Assembly: GCA_964432885.1 (NCBI GenBank)
Contig: CAYSPG010000015.1
Coordinates: 13,683-77,682, forward strand
Source of the DNA: CAYSPG01 sp964432885
GTDB lineage: Bacteria > Bacteroidota > Bacteroidia > AKYH767-A > OLB10
Direction of reading: 5' to 3'
Length of the DNA stretch: 64,000 nucleotides
Positions 24,323-33,745 of this stretch are shown one piece after another; within the stretch, counting starts at the first letter, position 1; each line of letters opens with the position of its first letter. Both the position numbers and the translations under genes were made by a program. The notes below the pieces were generated by a model. The model worked only from the letters and a program-made list of their open reading frames with translations, did no database searches and was not told the DNA's origin.

Positions 24323-27300
24323 ATGAATACTACTGTACAAAGTGTGTTGTTATTGGTGGTATATATTTTTTTTCCGACTAAGCTAAACGGCCAATCAGAC
24401 AATGACTTTACTCACCTGCAACACATTGGCATGGAACAGGGCTTATCGAGCAATAAAGTAAACTGCATTATGCAGGATAAAAAAGGTTTTATGTGGATTG
24501 GTACCGATTATGGTTTGAACCGCTATGATGGCTACAACTTTAAAGTATTTTTAAAAAACCCTGTTGACTCCTTATCCCTTACTGATAACGATATTAAATG
24601 TTTAACTCAGGACGCTAATGGAAATATTTGGATTGGAACCCGAAGTGGGCTGTGTGTGATGGATTATAAAACGGAGAAGATAAAACCTTTTGTGCCGGAA
24701 AAAAATAAATTGGATTCGTTGTGGAAGTATGAAATAACTGCTTTGGCGTCTGATAGCCTAAACAATGTTTGGGTAGGTACTGAAAGTCGAGGATTGTATC
24801 GTTATAATTTTAAAAGCATTGCTCTTGTAAAATATTTAAAGGCAATTAATGATACTGCACAAAGATTTTATCTTTCTAGAGCAATTGATGTTTATAATGC
24901 AGTAACTTCAATTGCGATAAGAAAAAATGGAGATGTTTATATTGGTAATGATGTACATGGCTTGTTCATAATAAAAAAGGAGACAGACAAGTTATACAGG
25001 TTATATTTAAGTGAAACTTTAGTCTCATTAACGGAAGAACAGGTGCGAATGGAAAGTGATAACTCCATTAAAAATGTCTTTATTGATAGTAAGGGCAACA
25101 TCCTAATTGCGACAGAAACGGGAGGAACATCATATGATCCAATTGGTAGTAAATATGACAATGGATTAGATAGATCCACTCACTTGGAAAGATTTAATGG
25201 TGGTTTTTTTATCAATAAATTTTCAGAAAACACATTTAAAGGCTTTGGTGGATATGAGAATATGTGCGCAATTGTGGAGTTTGAGCCAACAAGGTATTTG
25301 TTTGCTGTCGGCAATAAAATTATAGAATCTTATTTATCTAATCGAGGAAATGGTGTTATAACCAAGTCACGTGTAAATGTGGATTATAGAATTTTAAATT
25401 TGTATTTAGACATTAATAAAAATATATGGGTTGGAACAAATAACGGGATTGAAATTTTAGGACAAAAAAAATTTAGAGACACGGACAAAATAATTGAAAC
25501 TAATGGTTTTCTTCAAGATTTGTTTGAAGATAGAAATGGAAATCTATGGATGAGGGGACAAAATTTCTTTGGACTAAATAAGTATTCAATTTTATTAAAA
25601 GAGCTAGGTAAAAAATCCTTTAGGGTTTTTTCCAATATAGATAAAAAAAATAATATTGGAAATATTCAATATGTTGATTCTAATACGTTGATTTACGGGA
25701 TAGGTAATGGTGAATTGAATACATTTAATGCCACAACAGGTATTTTTAGAGCTATTATTGATTTAAAGAAAGAAACGGATACAACGCAATTTAATAGTCT
25801 TAAATTTTTAAGAGTTCTGCATACAAGCAATGGAGCATTCTGGATAAACTCACCACAAGGTTTTGGAGAAATTAACTTATCAAATTCAGCAATAAATTAT
25901 ATACTGTCTCAAGATTCCATAGAGGTAAATTACCCAATGCGGTATGTTGACGATAATAATGGGAATTTTTGGATTATCACTTCGTTTTCACAAATAATTA
26001 AAATTAACTACACTAACAAGACATATAAAATATTTGACACAAAAAAATTATTTAACACAGAAATAGGTAGGGTAAGAGCATTGGCAATGCAAAAAAACCA
26101 TACATTATGGTTGGGTACTGATGAGTCAGGTCTATTTGCTTTTAGTGAGAAAGAAAACAAACTATATCATTTTACAATAGCTAACGGATTGCCTTCAAAT
26201 AATATTCCAAGCCTTGTTTGTTATGATAATGACCTATGGTCAGCTTACCCAAAAGGTATTTTTAAATTTTCGATACCTGAAGAACTTGAAAATCGTTTAT
26301 TAAGACCGATTATTAAAACATTTAGTGAAGAAGATGGGATTCCAGAGGTAGATGTTAATTCAAGGTTGTTTAAAAGTTCCAAAGGAGAAATTCTGATTGC
26401 ATCTGATTCGATTTTGTTTTCATTTAATCCCGACAGCATAAAATCTAACACCTTCGTACCAAATATTTCAATCACCAAACTTCAAATCAACAATAACAGC
26501 ATCGAAGCCAACGACTCAACAAACATTTTACCATACAGCATAACCTCAACCGACACATTAAATTTAAATTACACCCAAAACAATCTCTCCTTTGAGTTTG
26601 CTGCTCTAAATTTTATTCACCCCGAGGAAAACCAATACGCTTATCGCTTTCTTTCAGATAACATGGATTCTTCATGGATATACTGCGATAAAAGACGCTT
26701 TGTAAATTTTTCGAACCTTGAACCGGGCAATTATATTTTTCAGGTTAAAGGAAGTAACAATGATGGTGTGTGGAATGAAACCGGAACCTCATTGCACATT
26801 TTCATTACACCTCCTTACTGGCAAACAGGGTGGTTCAGGTTTTCATCGGTTGCCGCATTTGGGTTGCTGTTATTTGGCACTTACCGTTGGAAAGTAAAAA
26901 GTTTACGAAGTGATAAGCTAAAGCTCGAAAAAATTGTTGAACAACGTACAGAAGAAATAAAAACTGAAAAACAAAAATCAGACGAGCTTCTGCTTAACAT
27001 TCTCCCTGCCGAAGTAATGGAAGAATTAAAATCAACAGGCAAAACACAGGCACGCAATTACGATTTGGTAACCGTACTGTTTGCCGACTTTAAAGATTTT
27101 ACACAAATAATTGACGAGCTCCCGCCTGAAGAACTCGTTTCAGGTATTGATAATTATTTTGAAACGTTTGATAAAATAATTTCAAAATACCCAATAGAAA
27201 AAATAAAAACCGTGGGCGATGCTTATATCTGTGTGGCAGGCTTGCCACAAACTTCGGTAAACAATCCATTGGTAATGATGGAAGCTGCATTGGAAATGAC

Positions 27301-27610
27301 CGTGGCCATTGAAGAATTAAAAAAACAGAGGCAGGCAGAAAACAAAATTATTTTTGACGTACGCATTGGAGTGCACTCAGGCCCTGTGGTTGCAGGCGTG
27401 GTAGGCATTAAGAAATTTGCTTACGACATTTGGGGCGATACCGTAAACACAGCAGCCCGCATGCAGCAGCATGGCGAGCCGGGTAAAATAAATATATCGG
27501 GAACTACTTTTGGTTTGATAAAACACCGCTACCAGTGTACGCATCGCGGAAGAATTGAAGTAAAGAGCAAAGGCGAAGTGGATATGTATTTTATGGAGGG
27601 GAAAAAATAG
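24323..27610 (+). CDS. Two-component-type propeller sensor fused to a class III adenylate cyclase
   Basis: The 1095-residue protein starts with a signal peptide (LLLVVYIFFPTKLNGQ), followed by many two-component regulator propeller repeats in the periplasm (WIGTDYGLNRYDGYNF, IWIGTRSGLCVMD), a Y_Y_Y domain (about 740-830), a single membrane helix near 836-855, a helix with LLLNILPAEVMEEL (about 889), and a class III nucleotide cyclase domain to the end. Cyclase residues look complete: metal Asp in VLFADFKDFT and VGDAY, adenine-selecting Lys (EKIKTVGD) and Asp (YDIWGDTVNTAARM), with the transition-state Asn and Arg. It therefore should make cAMP in response to a periplasmic signal. In Bacteroidota this input layout normally ends in a histidine kinase, so the cyclase output is a variation. 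The ligand is unknown. Confidence 0.88.
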   Translation: MNTTVQSVLLLVVYIFFPTKLNGQSDNDFTHLQHIGMEQGLSSNKVNCIMQDKKGFMWIGTDYGLNRYDGYNFKVFLKNPVDSLSLTDNDIKCLTQDANGNIWIGTRSGLCVMDYKTEKIKPFVPEKNKLDSLWKYEITALASDSLNNVWVGTESRGLYRYNFKSIALVKYLKAINDTAQRFYLSRAIDVYNAVTSIAIRKNGDVYIGNDVHGLFIIKKETDKLYRLYLSETLVSLTEEQVRMESDNSIKNVFIDSKGNILIATETGGTSYDPIGSKYDNGLDRSTHLERFNGGFFINKFSENTFKGFGGYENMCAIVEFEPTRYLFAVGNKIIESYLSNRGNGVITKSRVNVDYRILNLYLDINKNIWVGTNNGIEILGQKKFRDTDKIIETNGFLQDLFEDRNGNLWMRGQNFFGLNKYSILLKELGKKSFRVFSNIDKKNNIGNIQYVDSNTLIYGIGNGELNTFNATTGIFRAIIDLKKETDTTQFNSLKFLRVLHTSNGAFWINSPQGFGEINLSNSAINYILSQDSIEVNYPMRYVDDNNGNFWIITSFSQIIKINYTNKTYKIFDTKKLFNTEIGRVRALAMQKNHTLWLGTDESGLFAFSEKENKLYHFTIANGLPSNNIPSLVCYDNDLWSAYPKGIFKFSIPEELENRLLRPIIKTFSEEDGIPEVDVNSRLFKSSKGEILIASDSILFSFNPDSIKSNTFVPNISITKLQINNNSIEANDSTNILPYSITSTDTLNLNYTQNNLSFEFAALNFIHPEENQYAYRFLSDNMDSSWIYCDKRRFVNFSNLEPGNYIFQVKGSNNDGVWNETGTSLHIFITPPYWQTGWFRFSSVAAFGLLLFGTYRWKVKSLRSDKLKLEKIVEQRTEEIKTEKQKSDELLLNILPAEVMEELKSTGKTQARNYDLVTVLFADFKDFTQIIDELPPEELVSGIDNYFETFDKIISKYPIEKIKTVGDAYICVAGLPQTSVNNPLVMMEAALEMTVAIEELKKQRQAENKIIFDVRIGVHSGPVVAGVVGIKKFAYDIWGDTVNTAARMQQHGEPGKINISGTTFGLIKHRYQCTHRGRIEVKSKGEVDMYFMEGKK

Positions 27611-27619
27611 GTATTCCCT

Positions 27620-27820
27620 TCAATCTTTCACCTCCTCAAAATCCACATACTCGCCATCGTTGTTTTTTGATTGTGGTTTTGAGTTCATGTTTTCTACTGT
27701 TACATCACCTTGTTTTTTCTGTGGAGGATTTTGCACAGCACGCCTTTGTGCTCCTTTAAAGCTGTTGTAAACTTGAAATACAACCCAGATGACAAGTATG
27801 GTGTAAAATAAATCGCGCAT
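27620..27820 (-). CDS. Small membrane protein, DUF4834-like
   Basis: The 66-residue protein has one N-terminal membrane helix (LFYTILVIWVVFQVYNSF), a basic stretch, a polar linker and the ending GEYVDFEEVKD. This layout fits the DUF4834 family of small Bacteroidota proteins of unknown role, as I remember it. It is encoded 45 bases downstream of carB on the same strand and is convergent with the cyclase gene (9 bases between stops). Confidence 0.6.
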   Translation of the reverse strand: MRDLFYTILVIWVVFQVYNSFKGAQRRAVQNPPQKKQGDVTVENMNSKPQSKNNDGEYVDFEEVKD

Positions 27821-27865
27821 TAGAAACGGTTTGAGGTTTGTAGTTAGAGGTTATTAAACTTCAAA

Positions 27866-30715
27866 CTATTTAGACAAATACATACTTTTTTCTTTATATA
27901 GATTTCTAAAATAAGCATCTTCGGTTGAATCTATAAACCGAATAGCTTCGCCTGTTGATTTCATCTCAGGGCCAAGTGCTTTGTTTACGTTTGGAAATTT
28001 GTCAAATGAAAATACAGGCTCTTTAATTGCGTAACCAAATTCAACGGGTTCAATTTTAAAATCCTTTAACTTATTTTTTCCAAGCATAACCTTTGTTGCA
28101 ATGTTTATGTAAGGCACCTGGTGTGCTTTGGCAATAAACGGTACGGTGCGCGATGCACGTGGGTTGGCTTCAATTACATACACTTTATTATTTTTTACTG
28201 CGTATTGAATGTTGAGCAAACCTTTTACATTAAGTGCAAGCGCTAATTTTTTTGCATAGTCAATTAAATCATCTAACACACTTTGAGGTAAGTTGTATGG
28301 TGGCAACACCGCATACGAATCGCCACTGTGAATCCCGGCAGGTTCAATATGTTCCATCATGCCAATTATCTGTACATCTTTTCCATCGCAAATTAAATCC
28401 ACTTCGCACTCTTCAGCACGGTCAAGAAAATGGTCAATTAAAACTCGGTTGCCCGGAAGATTTTTTAAAAGTTTTATTACGGCACGCTCCAGTTCTTCGT
28501 CATTAATTACAATACTCATTCCTTGTCCGCCCAATACGTAACTCGGACGAACCAACACCGGATAACCAACTTTGTTTGCAACTACCAAAGCTTCTTCGGC
28601 ACTTTCGGCAACACCATACGGTGGATATGGAATATTTAAATCGCGAAGCAAATCAGAAAAACGTCCGCGGTCTTCAGCCAAATCCATATCTGAAAAACTG
28701 GTGCCAATAATTTTTATTCCCTTTGCATATAATTTTTCTGAGAGCTTTAAAGCCGTTTGTCCGCCAAGCTGTACAATTACACCAGCTGGTTTTTCGAATT
28801 CAATTAATTCAAAAATGTGTTCCCAATACACAGGTTCAAAATAAAGTTTGTCGGCAATATCAAAGTCTGTTGAAACTGTTTCGGGATTGCAATTTACCAT
28901 AATGGCTTCGTAGCCCGATTCTTTAGCAGCAAGCACACCATGCACGCATGAGTAATCAAATTCAATTCCTTGTCCAATACGATTTGGGCCGCTGCCAAGA
29001 ACTAAAATCTTTTCGCGATTGCTCACTATACTTTCGTTGTTGCTCATTGGTTTTCCGTTGGCATCAACACTTTCTTTTTCAAATGTAGAATAGAAATACG
29101 GTGTCTTGGCAGGAAACTCAGCAGCGCATGTATCAACCATTTTGTAAATGCGTTTTATGCCAAGTTTTTTTCGCTGCTCATACACTTCTTCATCGGTAAC
29201 GTTACTTAGTATGTGCGCAATTTGGTAATCGCTAAAACCATTTTGTTTTAACTCAAGCATTAAATCGGCTGGCACGTTAGATAAATTATACCTGCGCAAT
29301 TCCTGTTCAAGCATCACCAATTTATTTATCTCATTTAAAAACCACTTATCAATTTTGCTGTGGTTGTGTATGGTTTGTATTGGCAATCCAAGTTTCATTG
29401 CATCTTTAATATGAAACAACCTGTCCCATGAAGGATGTTCTAATGACTGCACAATATTTTCAACCTGTGTCCAGCCAGTACCATCTGCGCCAAGCCCATG
29501 TTTATTTATTTCTAAACTCTGACATGCTTTCTGCAAAGCCTCGTTAAAACTTCTTCCAATAGCCATTACCTCACCCACCGATTTCATTTGCAAACCTAAC
29601 TGCCTGTCGGAACCCGGAAATTTATCAAAGTTCCAGCGTGGAATTTTTACAATTACATAATCAAGTGCAGGTTCAAAAAATGCTGATGTGCTTCCGGTAA
29701 TTTGATTTTTTAATTCGTCCAAATGATAACCTATGGCAAGCTTGGCAGCGATTTTTGCAATGGGATATCCTGTTGCTTTACTTGCAAGCGCAGATGAGCG
29801 CGACACACGCGGATTAATTTCTACTGCAATAATATCTTCAGAGTCGGGGTCAACAGCAAACTGTACATTGCAACCACCTGCAAATTTTCCAATGGCGCGC
29901 ATCATTTTTATGGCCATGTCGCGCATACGCTGATACGTACGGTCACTCAATGTCATGGCAGGCGCAACGGTAATGCTATCGCCTGTATGTATTCCCATCG
30001 GGTCCATATTCTCTATGGAGCATATAATAATTACATTGTCGGCAGCATCGCGTAGTAATTCCAACTCGTATTCTTTCCAGCCCAACACTGCTTTCTCAAC
30101 CAACACCTCATGTATAGGTGATGCCTGCAAGCCTCGCGATAAACGCTCTTCAAAATCTTCTTTCTTTAAAACAAAACTCCCGCCTGTTCCACCCAACGTG
30201 TAACTTGGACGAATAACGAGAGGATAACCAATACGCTGTGCAATTTCTTTTCCTTCTAAAAAAGAATTTGCAACCTGTGATGGAGGAACACCCACGCCAA
30301 TATCAATCATCAGCTTACGGAATGCCTCACGATTTTCTGTTGTTTCAATGGCAGCAATGTTTACACCAATAATTTTTACTCCATATTTTTTCCAAACGCC
30401 TCGCTCGTCAGCTTCTTTACAGAGATTAAGAGCAGTTTGTCCTCCCATTGTTGGAAGCACTGCATCAATTTTTCTCTCTTCAAGAATTTTAATAATACTG
30501 TCAACGGTTAAAGGCTGCAGGTAAATATGGTCGGCAGTAACTTTATCAGTCATAATAGTTGCCGGATTAGAATTGATAAGTGTTACCTCAATTCCTTCTT
30601 CGCGCAATGAGCGTGAAGCTTGTGAACCGGAGTAGTCAAACTCGCAGGCTTGCCCAATGATGATGGGGCCGCTGCCGATGATGAGGACGGATTTTATGGA
30701 AGTATCTTTTGGCAT
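27866..30715 (-). CDS. carB: Carbamoyl-phosphate synthase large chain
   Basis: CarB makes carbamoyl phosphate from bicarbonate, ammonia and two ATP for arginine and pyrimidine synthesis. The 949-residue protein has both ATP-grasp halves: LIIGSGPIIIGQACEFDYSG at the start and LVLGSGPNRIGQGIEFDYS near the middle, with EINPRVSRSSALASKATGYP and EANPRASRTVPFIAKAH as matching active-site segments. It stops shortly after FDKFPNVNKALGPEMKSTGE, so the C-terminal allosteric (MGS-like) domain of about 120 residues seen in E. coli CarB (1073 residues) is absent. I recall the same short form in other Bacteroidota. The glutaminase partner CarA is not in the window. Confidence 0.95.
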   Translation of the reverse strand: MPKDTSIKSVLIIGSGPIIIGQACEFDYSGSQASRSLREEGIEVTLINSNPATIMTDKVTADHIYLQPLTVDSIIKILEERKIDAVLPTMGGQTALNLCKEADERGVWKKYGVKIIGVNIAAIETTENREAFRKLMIDIGVGVPPSQVANSFLEGKEIAQRIGYPLVIRPSYTLGGTGGSFVLKKEDFEERLSRGLQASPIHEVLVEKAVLGWKEYELELLRDAADNVIIICSIENMDPMGIHTGDSITVAPAMTLSDRTYQRMRDMAIKMMRAIGKFAGGCNVQFAVDPDSEDIIAVEINPRVSRSSALASKATGYPIAKIAAKLAIGYHLDELKNQITGSTSAFFEPALDYVIVKIPRWNFDKFPGSDRQLGLQMKSVGEVMAIGRSFNEALQKACQSLEINKHGLGADGTGWTQVENIVQSLEHPSWDRLFHIKDAMKLGLPIQTIHNHSKIDKWFLNEINKLVMLEQELRRYNLSNVPADLMLELKQNGFSDYQIAHILSNVTDEEVYEQRKKLGIKRIYKMVDTCAAEFPAKTPYFYSTFEKESVDANGKPMSNNESIVSNREKILVLGSGPNRIGQGIEFDYSCVHGVLAAKESGYEAIMVNCNPETVSTDFDIADKLYFEPVYWEHIFELIEFEKPAGVIVQLGGQTALKLSEKLYAKGIKIIGTSFSDMDLAEDRGRFSDLLRDLNIPYPPYGVAESAEEALVVANKVGYPVLVRPSYVLGGQGMSIVINDEELERAVIKLLKNLPGNRVLIDHFLDRAEECEVDLICDGKDVQIIGMMEHIEPAGIHSGDSYAVLPPYNLPQSVLDDLIDYAKKLALALNVKGLLNIQYAVKNNKVYVIEANPRASRTVPFIAKAHQVPYINIATKVMLGKNKLKDFKIEPVEFGYAIKEPVFSFDKFPNVNKALGPEMKSTGEAIRFIDSTEDAYFRNLYKEKSMYLSK

Positions 30716-31177
30716 AATATCAACGAATAACGAATTGGTACGAATTTACGAATGGGAAAGATCTTATTTTTTGCAGCGCGAAAGTAGGAAATGCTTGTAA
30801 TGGAGATGCGGGTTATAACAGGCTGTTGATAAAATATGACTAGCATTAATTAATTTGAATTACTAACCAAGTGGTTTAAACTTTCTTCCGCTCCATAAGA
30901 GTCGATGTGACACAAAGGGTGAACCGAAGACTGGGTTTGTTTTGCCGGAGCTATTGATTATTTGCTGATTTTAAGATACTTACATGTTTTTAAGGCTTAT
31001 GCAACTTTTTTAAAAGTACATAGCGATAAAAGAAAGCCTTGTAAGAAATTAGCCTAAAAGTGATAAATAAAAATGTGGTTTTAAAGTATAATTAGTAATT
31101 AAGTTAATGGGTTATTATATAAAAGCTATCTCCCATACTTAACAACTAAAGAACTAATAATTTGATAACTTTTTAAA
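30716..31177 (+). other. Intergenic region without recognised gene
   Basis: These 462 bases separate divergent carB and the type IX-secreted protein gene. Stop codons are frequent in all frames and I find no RNA gene, repeat or full promoter consensus. It probably holds the promoters of both flanking genes. Confidence 0.5.
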
Positions 31178-33703
31178 ATGTTGGCACAACGTTTAAAATA
31201 TATTTTACTGTTTTTGTGTTTTTCTTTTTGTTTAAAAGCCCAAACCAATTTACCTGAGCAGGATTGCATACATGCCATTCCGCTTTGTCAAAATATTTAC
31301 AGCACCACAACAGCATATACCGGCACAGGAATAATTCCAAATGAAATTAATCCATTGTATTCGTGTTTGAGTACTGGCGAAAAAAATGATGTGTGGTATA
31401 TTTTTACGGTGCAGTCATCGGGAGAAATAAATTTTACCATCACTCCTTTCTCGGCTACGGATGATTATGACTGGGCAGTATTTAATCTTTCAAATTCCAA
31501 TTGTTCAGCAATTTTTTTGGATTCGAGCTTGCAGGTGAGTTGTAATTATGATGCGAATACGGGGTGCGGTGGCGCTACAGGCCCCAATGGATTAATGACT
31601 GCGTGCGGGCAATCGGAGCCAACTATTCCAGCCATAGCGGGACAAACGTATGTGGTTAACGTGAGTAATTATTCATCATCGCAAAGTGGATACACAATAA
31701 ACTTTAGCGCAAGCACAGCTATGATTTATGATGCCAAGCCACCTGAACAAACGCAAGTAATGTTGGGTTGCACACAAACACAATTTGTTGTTTCGTTTAA
31801 TGAAGCGGTAAGCTGCCAAACGATTTCAGCAGCAGGTAACGATTTTGTTGTTAAAGATTCGGTTGGGAATATTTTGCAACTTCAAAATGTAAAAGGAAAA
31901 GGTTGCAGTGTAAATAACCCATATATTGACTCGATAGAAATTAATTTACAGCAGCAGTTGGCCGATTATGCAACGTATTATTTGATTGCAGAAAATGGAA
32001 ATGACGGAAACACGGTTTCAGATAAATGCGGAAACTTTTTTGCAGCGGGCGATACAGTTGCCATTCTTCTAATTCAAAACAATATGCAGATGGATTTGGG
32101 CAATGATTTGCAAATTTGTAAAAACGAAACTGCGCCTGTTTTACAGACAACAGGTTCAACAGCATCGCTTTATCAATGGAGTTATAATGGTCAACTTATT
32201 GGTAACACGCCCTCATGCACAGTAAACGATACAGGGCAATATATTTTATTTGTTTCGCTGGGCGAAATGTGTTTTGATGCCGACACGGTTTTGGTAACTG
32301 AAAAACCAGCACTTGTATTTAATCTTGGAAACGACACCACCATTTGCAATGGGCAAACGCTGCCAGCATTTAATTGCAATGTTGCCAACGCACAGCAATA
32401 TCAATGGTATTTAAACGGAAATGCAGCAGGCACTAACTCGCAAATTTTTCAACCGGCAAGTGCAGGAACCATTACCGCAGAAGTTTTCAAAGCAAATTTT
32501 TGCAAAGGAATGGACACTGTGATTGTAAACAGTGTTGCTGCACCACAAATAAATTTAGGAAGCGATGCGGGTATTTGCAATGGCGATACTGTTGTGCTTG
32601 CTTCACCATCATCATTTTTGTTTTATGAATGGCGAAAAGGAAGTTTAATACTAAGCACCGATTCGTTTATCACAGCATATGCAACAGGAAATTATATTTT
32701 GCGTGCGGGCATTAACAGCGGATGTTATGGAATGGACACCATTGGTGTTTTTAATAAAGCGGTTACACAAGTTTTGTTGGGTACCGATATTACCACCTGC
32801 ATATATGATGCATTGCCACAACTTACAGCAACATCAAATGCAAATGTATTTGAGTGGTATTATAATGATTCGGTGATTAACAGTACCACTTCCTCTGTTC
32901 AATCTGTGGGTGCAGGCACCTATGTGGCCATGGCACAGGCAGGCAATGCGTGTAAAGGGGCAGATACACTTTTGCTTTCAGTAGCTGAAATTTTACCGGT
33001 AGATTTTGGAAGCGATACAGCAGTGTGTATGCAAAGCAGTTATGCACTTAATGCAACTGTTTTGTCAAACGGAATTTATCATTGGTATGTTGACGGAGTT
33101 GAAACAGAAAATCACACGGCAGTGTTTCAAATTGCAGAAGAAGGTTTTTATAAAATGATATTTAACGGCAACACAGGATGTACAGCAGGCGATTCGGTTT
33201 TTATAAGCAGCAGGCTTGTGCCCGGCATGCCTGAAGTAAACTGCGCGCAGCAAAACGGCAACCAAAAAATATTTACATGGCAACCGGTAAACGGTGCAAC
33301 CAATTATGAGGTAAGCACCGATAATGGAAATAGCTGGACAAAAATTAATTCAACCACCGATTTAACATTTACAACGCAACAAAGTATATCAAAAATTTGG
33401 GTACGTGCAATTGGCGATGAGCTTTGCAATGCAGGCGTATATGGCGAATCGAAATTTTGCGAAGTAAACACAAATACCATACTTACACCTGACGGTGACG
33501 GGGTAAACGATGTGTTTTATATTAACGGTGCCCAAAACCCGATAGAACTTTCGCTTTATGATGTTGCCGGAAAAGAAATATATCGTAACCACGATTACCG
33601 CAATAATTTTGACGGCAAAAAACTTTCGCGTGGCATTTATATTTTTCGAATTAAACCTGCCAAAGCCGAATATGTTACCGGAAAGTTTTTGTTGATGAAG
33701 TAG
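31178..33703 (+). CDS. Type IX-secreted Ig/PKD-like repeat protein, type B sorting domain
   Basis: The 841-residue protein has a signal peptide (LLFLCFSFCLKAQ), a beta-rich N-terminal part with CGQSEPTIPAIAGQTYVVNV (about 30-180), a stretch like an Ig or bacterial Ig domain (about 185-300), and then repeated modules of about 75-80 residues that begin LGNDLQICKNE, LGNDTTICNGQ, LGSDAGICNGD, LGTDITTCIYD and FGSDTAVCMQS and carry W-Y or Y-W core residues. The C-terminus has the gliding-motility-associated (type B) sorting tail: NTILTPDGDGVNDVFYING, ISLYDVAGKEIY-like strand and GIYIFRI. This tail directs export across the outer membrane by the type IX machinery. Paired cysteines suggest disulfides. 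Its binding target is unknown. Confidence 0.88.
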   Translation: MLAQRLKYILLFLCFSFCLKAQTNLPEQDCIHAIPLCQNIYSTTTAYTGTGIIPNEINPLYSCLSTGEKNDVWYIFTVQSSGEINFTITPFSATDDYDWAVFNLSNSNCSAIFLDSSLQVSCNYDANTGCGGATGPNGLMTACGQSEPTIPAIAGQTYVVNVSNYSSSQSGYTINFSASTAMIYDAKPPEQTQVMLGCTQTQFVVSFNEAVSCQTISAAGNDFVVKDSVGNILQLQNVKGKGCSVNNPYIDSIEINLQQQLADYATYYLIAENGNDGNTVSDKCGNFFAAGDTVAILLIQNNMQMDLGNDLQICKNETAPVLQTTGSTASLYQWSYNGQLIGNTPSCTVNDTGQYILFVSLGEMCFDADTVLVTEKPALVFNLGNDTTICNGQTLPAFNCNVANAQQYQWYLNGNAAGTNSQIFQPASAGTITAEVFKANFCKGMDTVIVNSVAAPQINLGSDAGICNGDTVVLASPSSFLFYEWRKGSLILSTDSFITAYATGNYILRAGINSGCYGMDTIGVFNKAVTQVLLGTDITTCIYDALPQLTATSNANVFEWYYNDSVINSTTSSVQSVGAGTYVAMAQAGNACKGADTLLLSVAEILPVDFGSDTAVCMQSSYALNATVLSNGIYHWYVDGVETENHTAVFQIAEEGFYKMIFNGNTGCTAGDSVFISSRLVPGMPEVNCAQQNGNQKIFTWQPVNGATNYEVSTDNGNSWTKINSTTDLTFTTQQSISKIWVRAIGDELCNAGVYGESKFCEVNTNTILTPDGDGVNDVFYINGAQNPIELSLYDVAGKEIYRNHDYRNNFDGKKLSRGIYIFRIKPAKAEYVTGKFLLMK

Positions 33704-33745
33704 CACACTATTACTTTTCTATTTTAGCGCACTGTTATAAGTGCT

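Noticed and set aside
32090..33090. CRISPR-like array in the type IX-secreted protein
   Set aside because: The periodicity is at protein level (Ig/PKD-like modules of about 75-80 residues) with divergent DNA, not short identical repeats.
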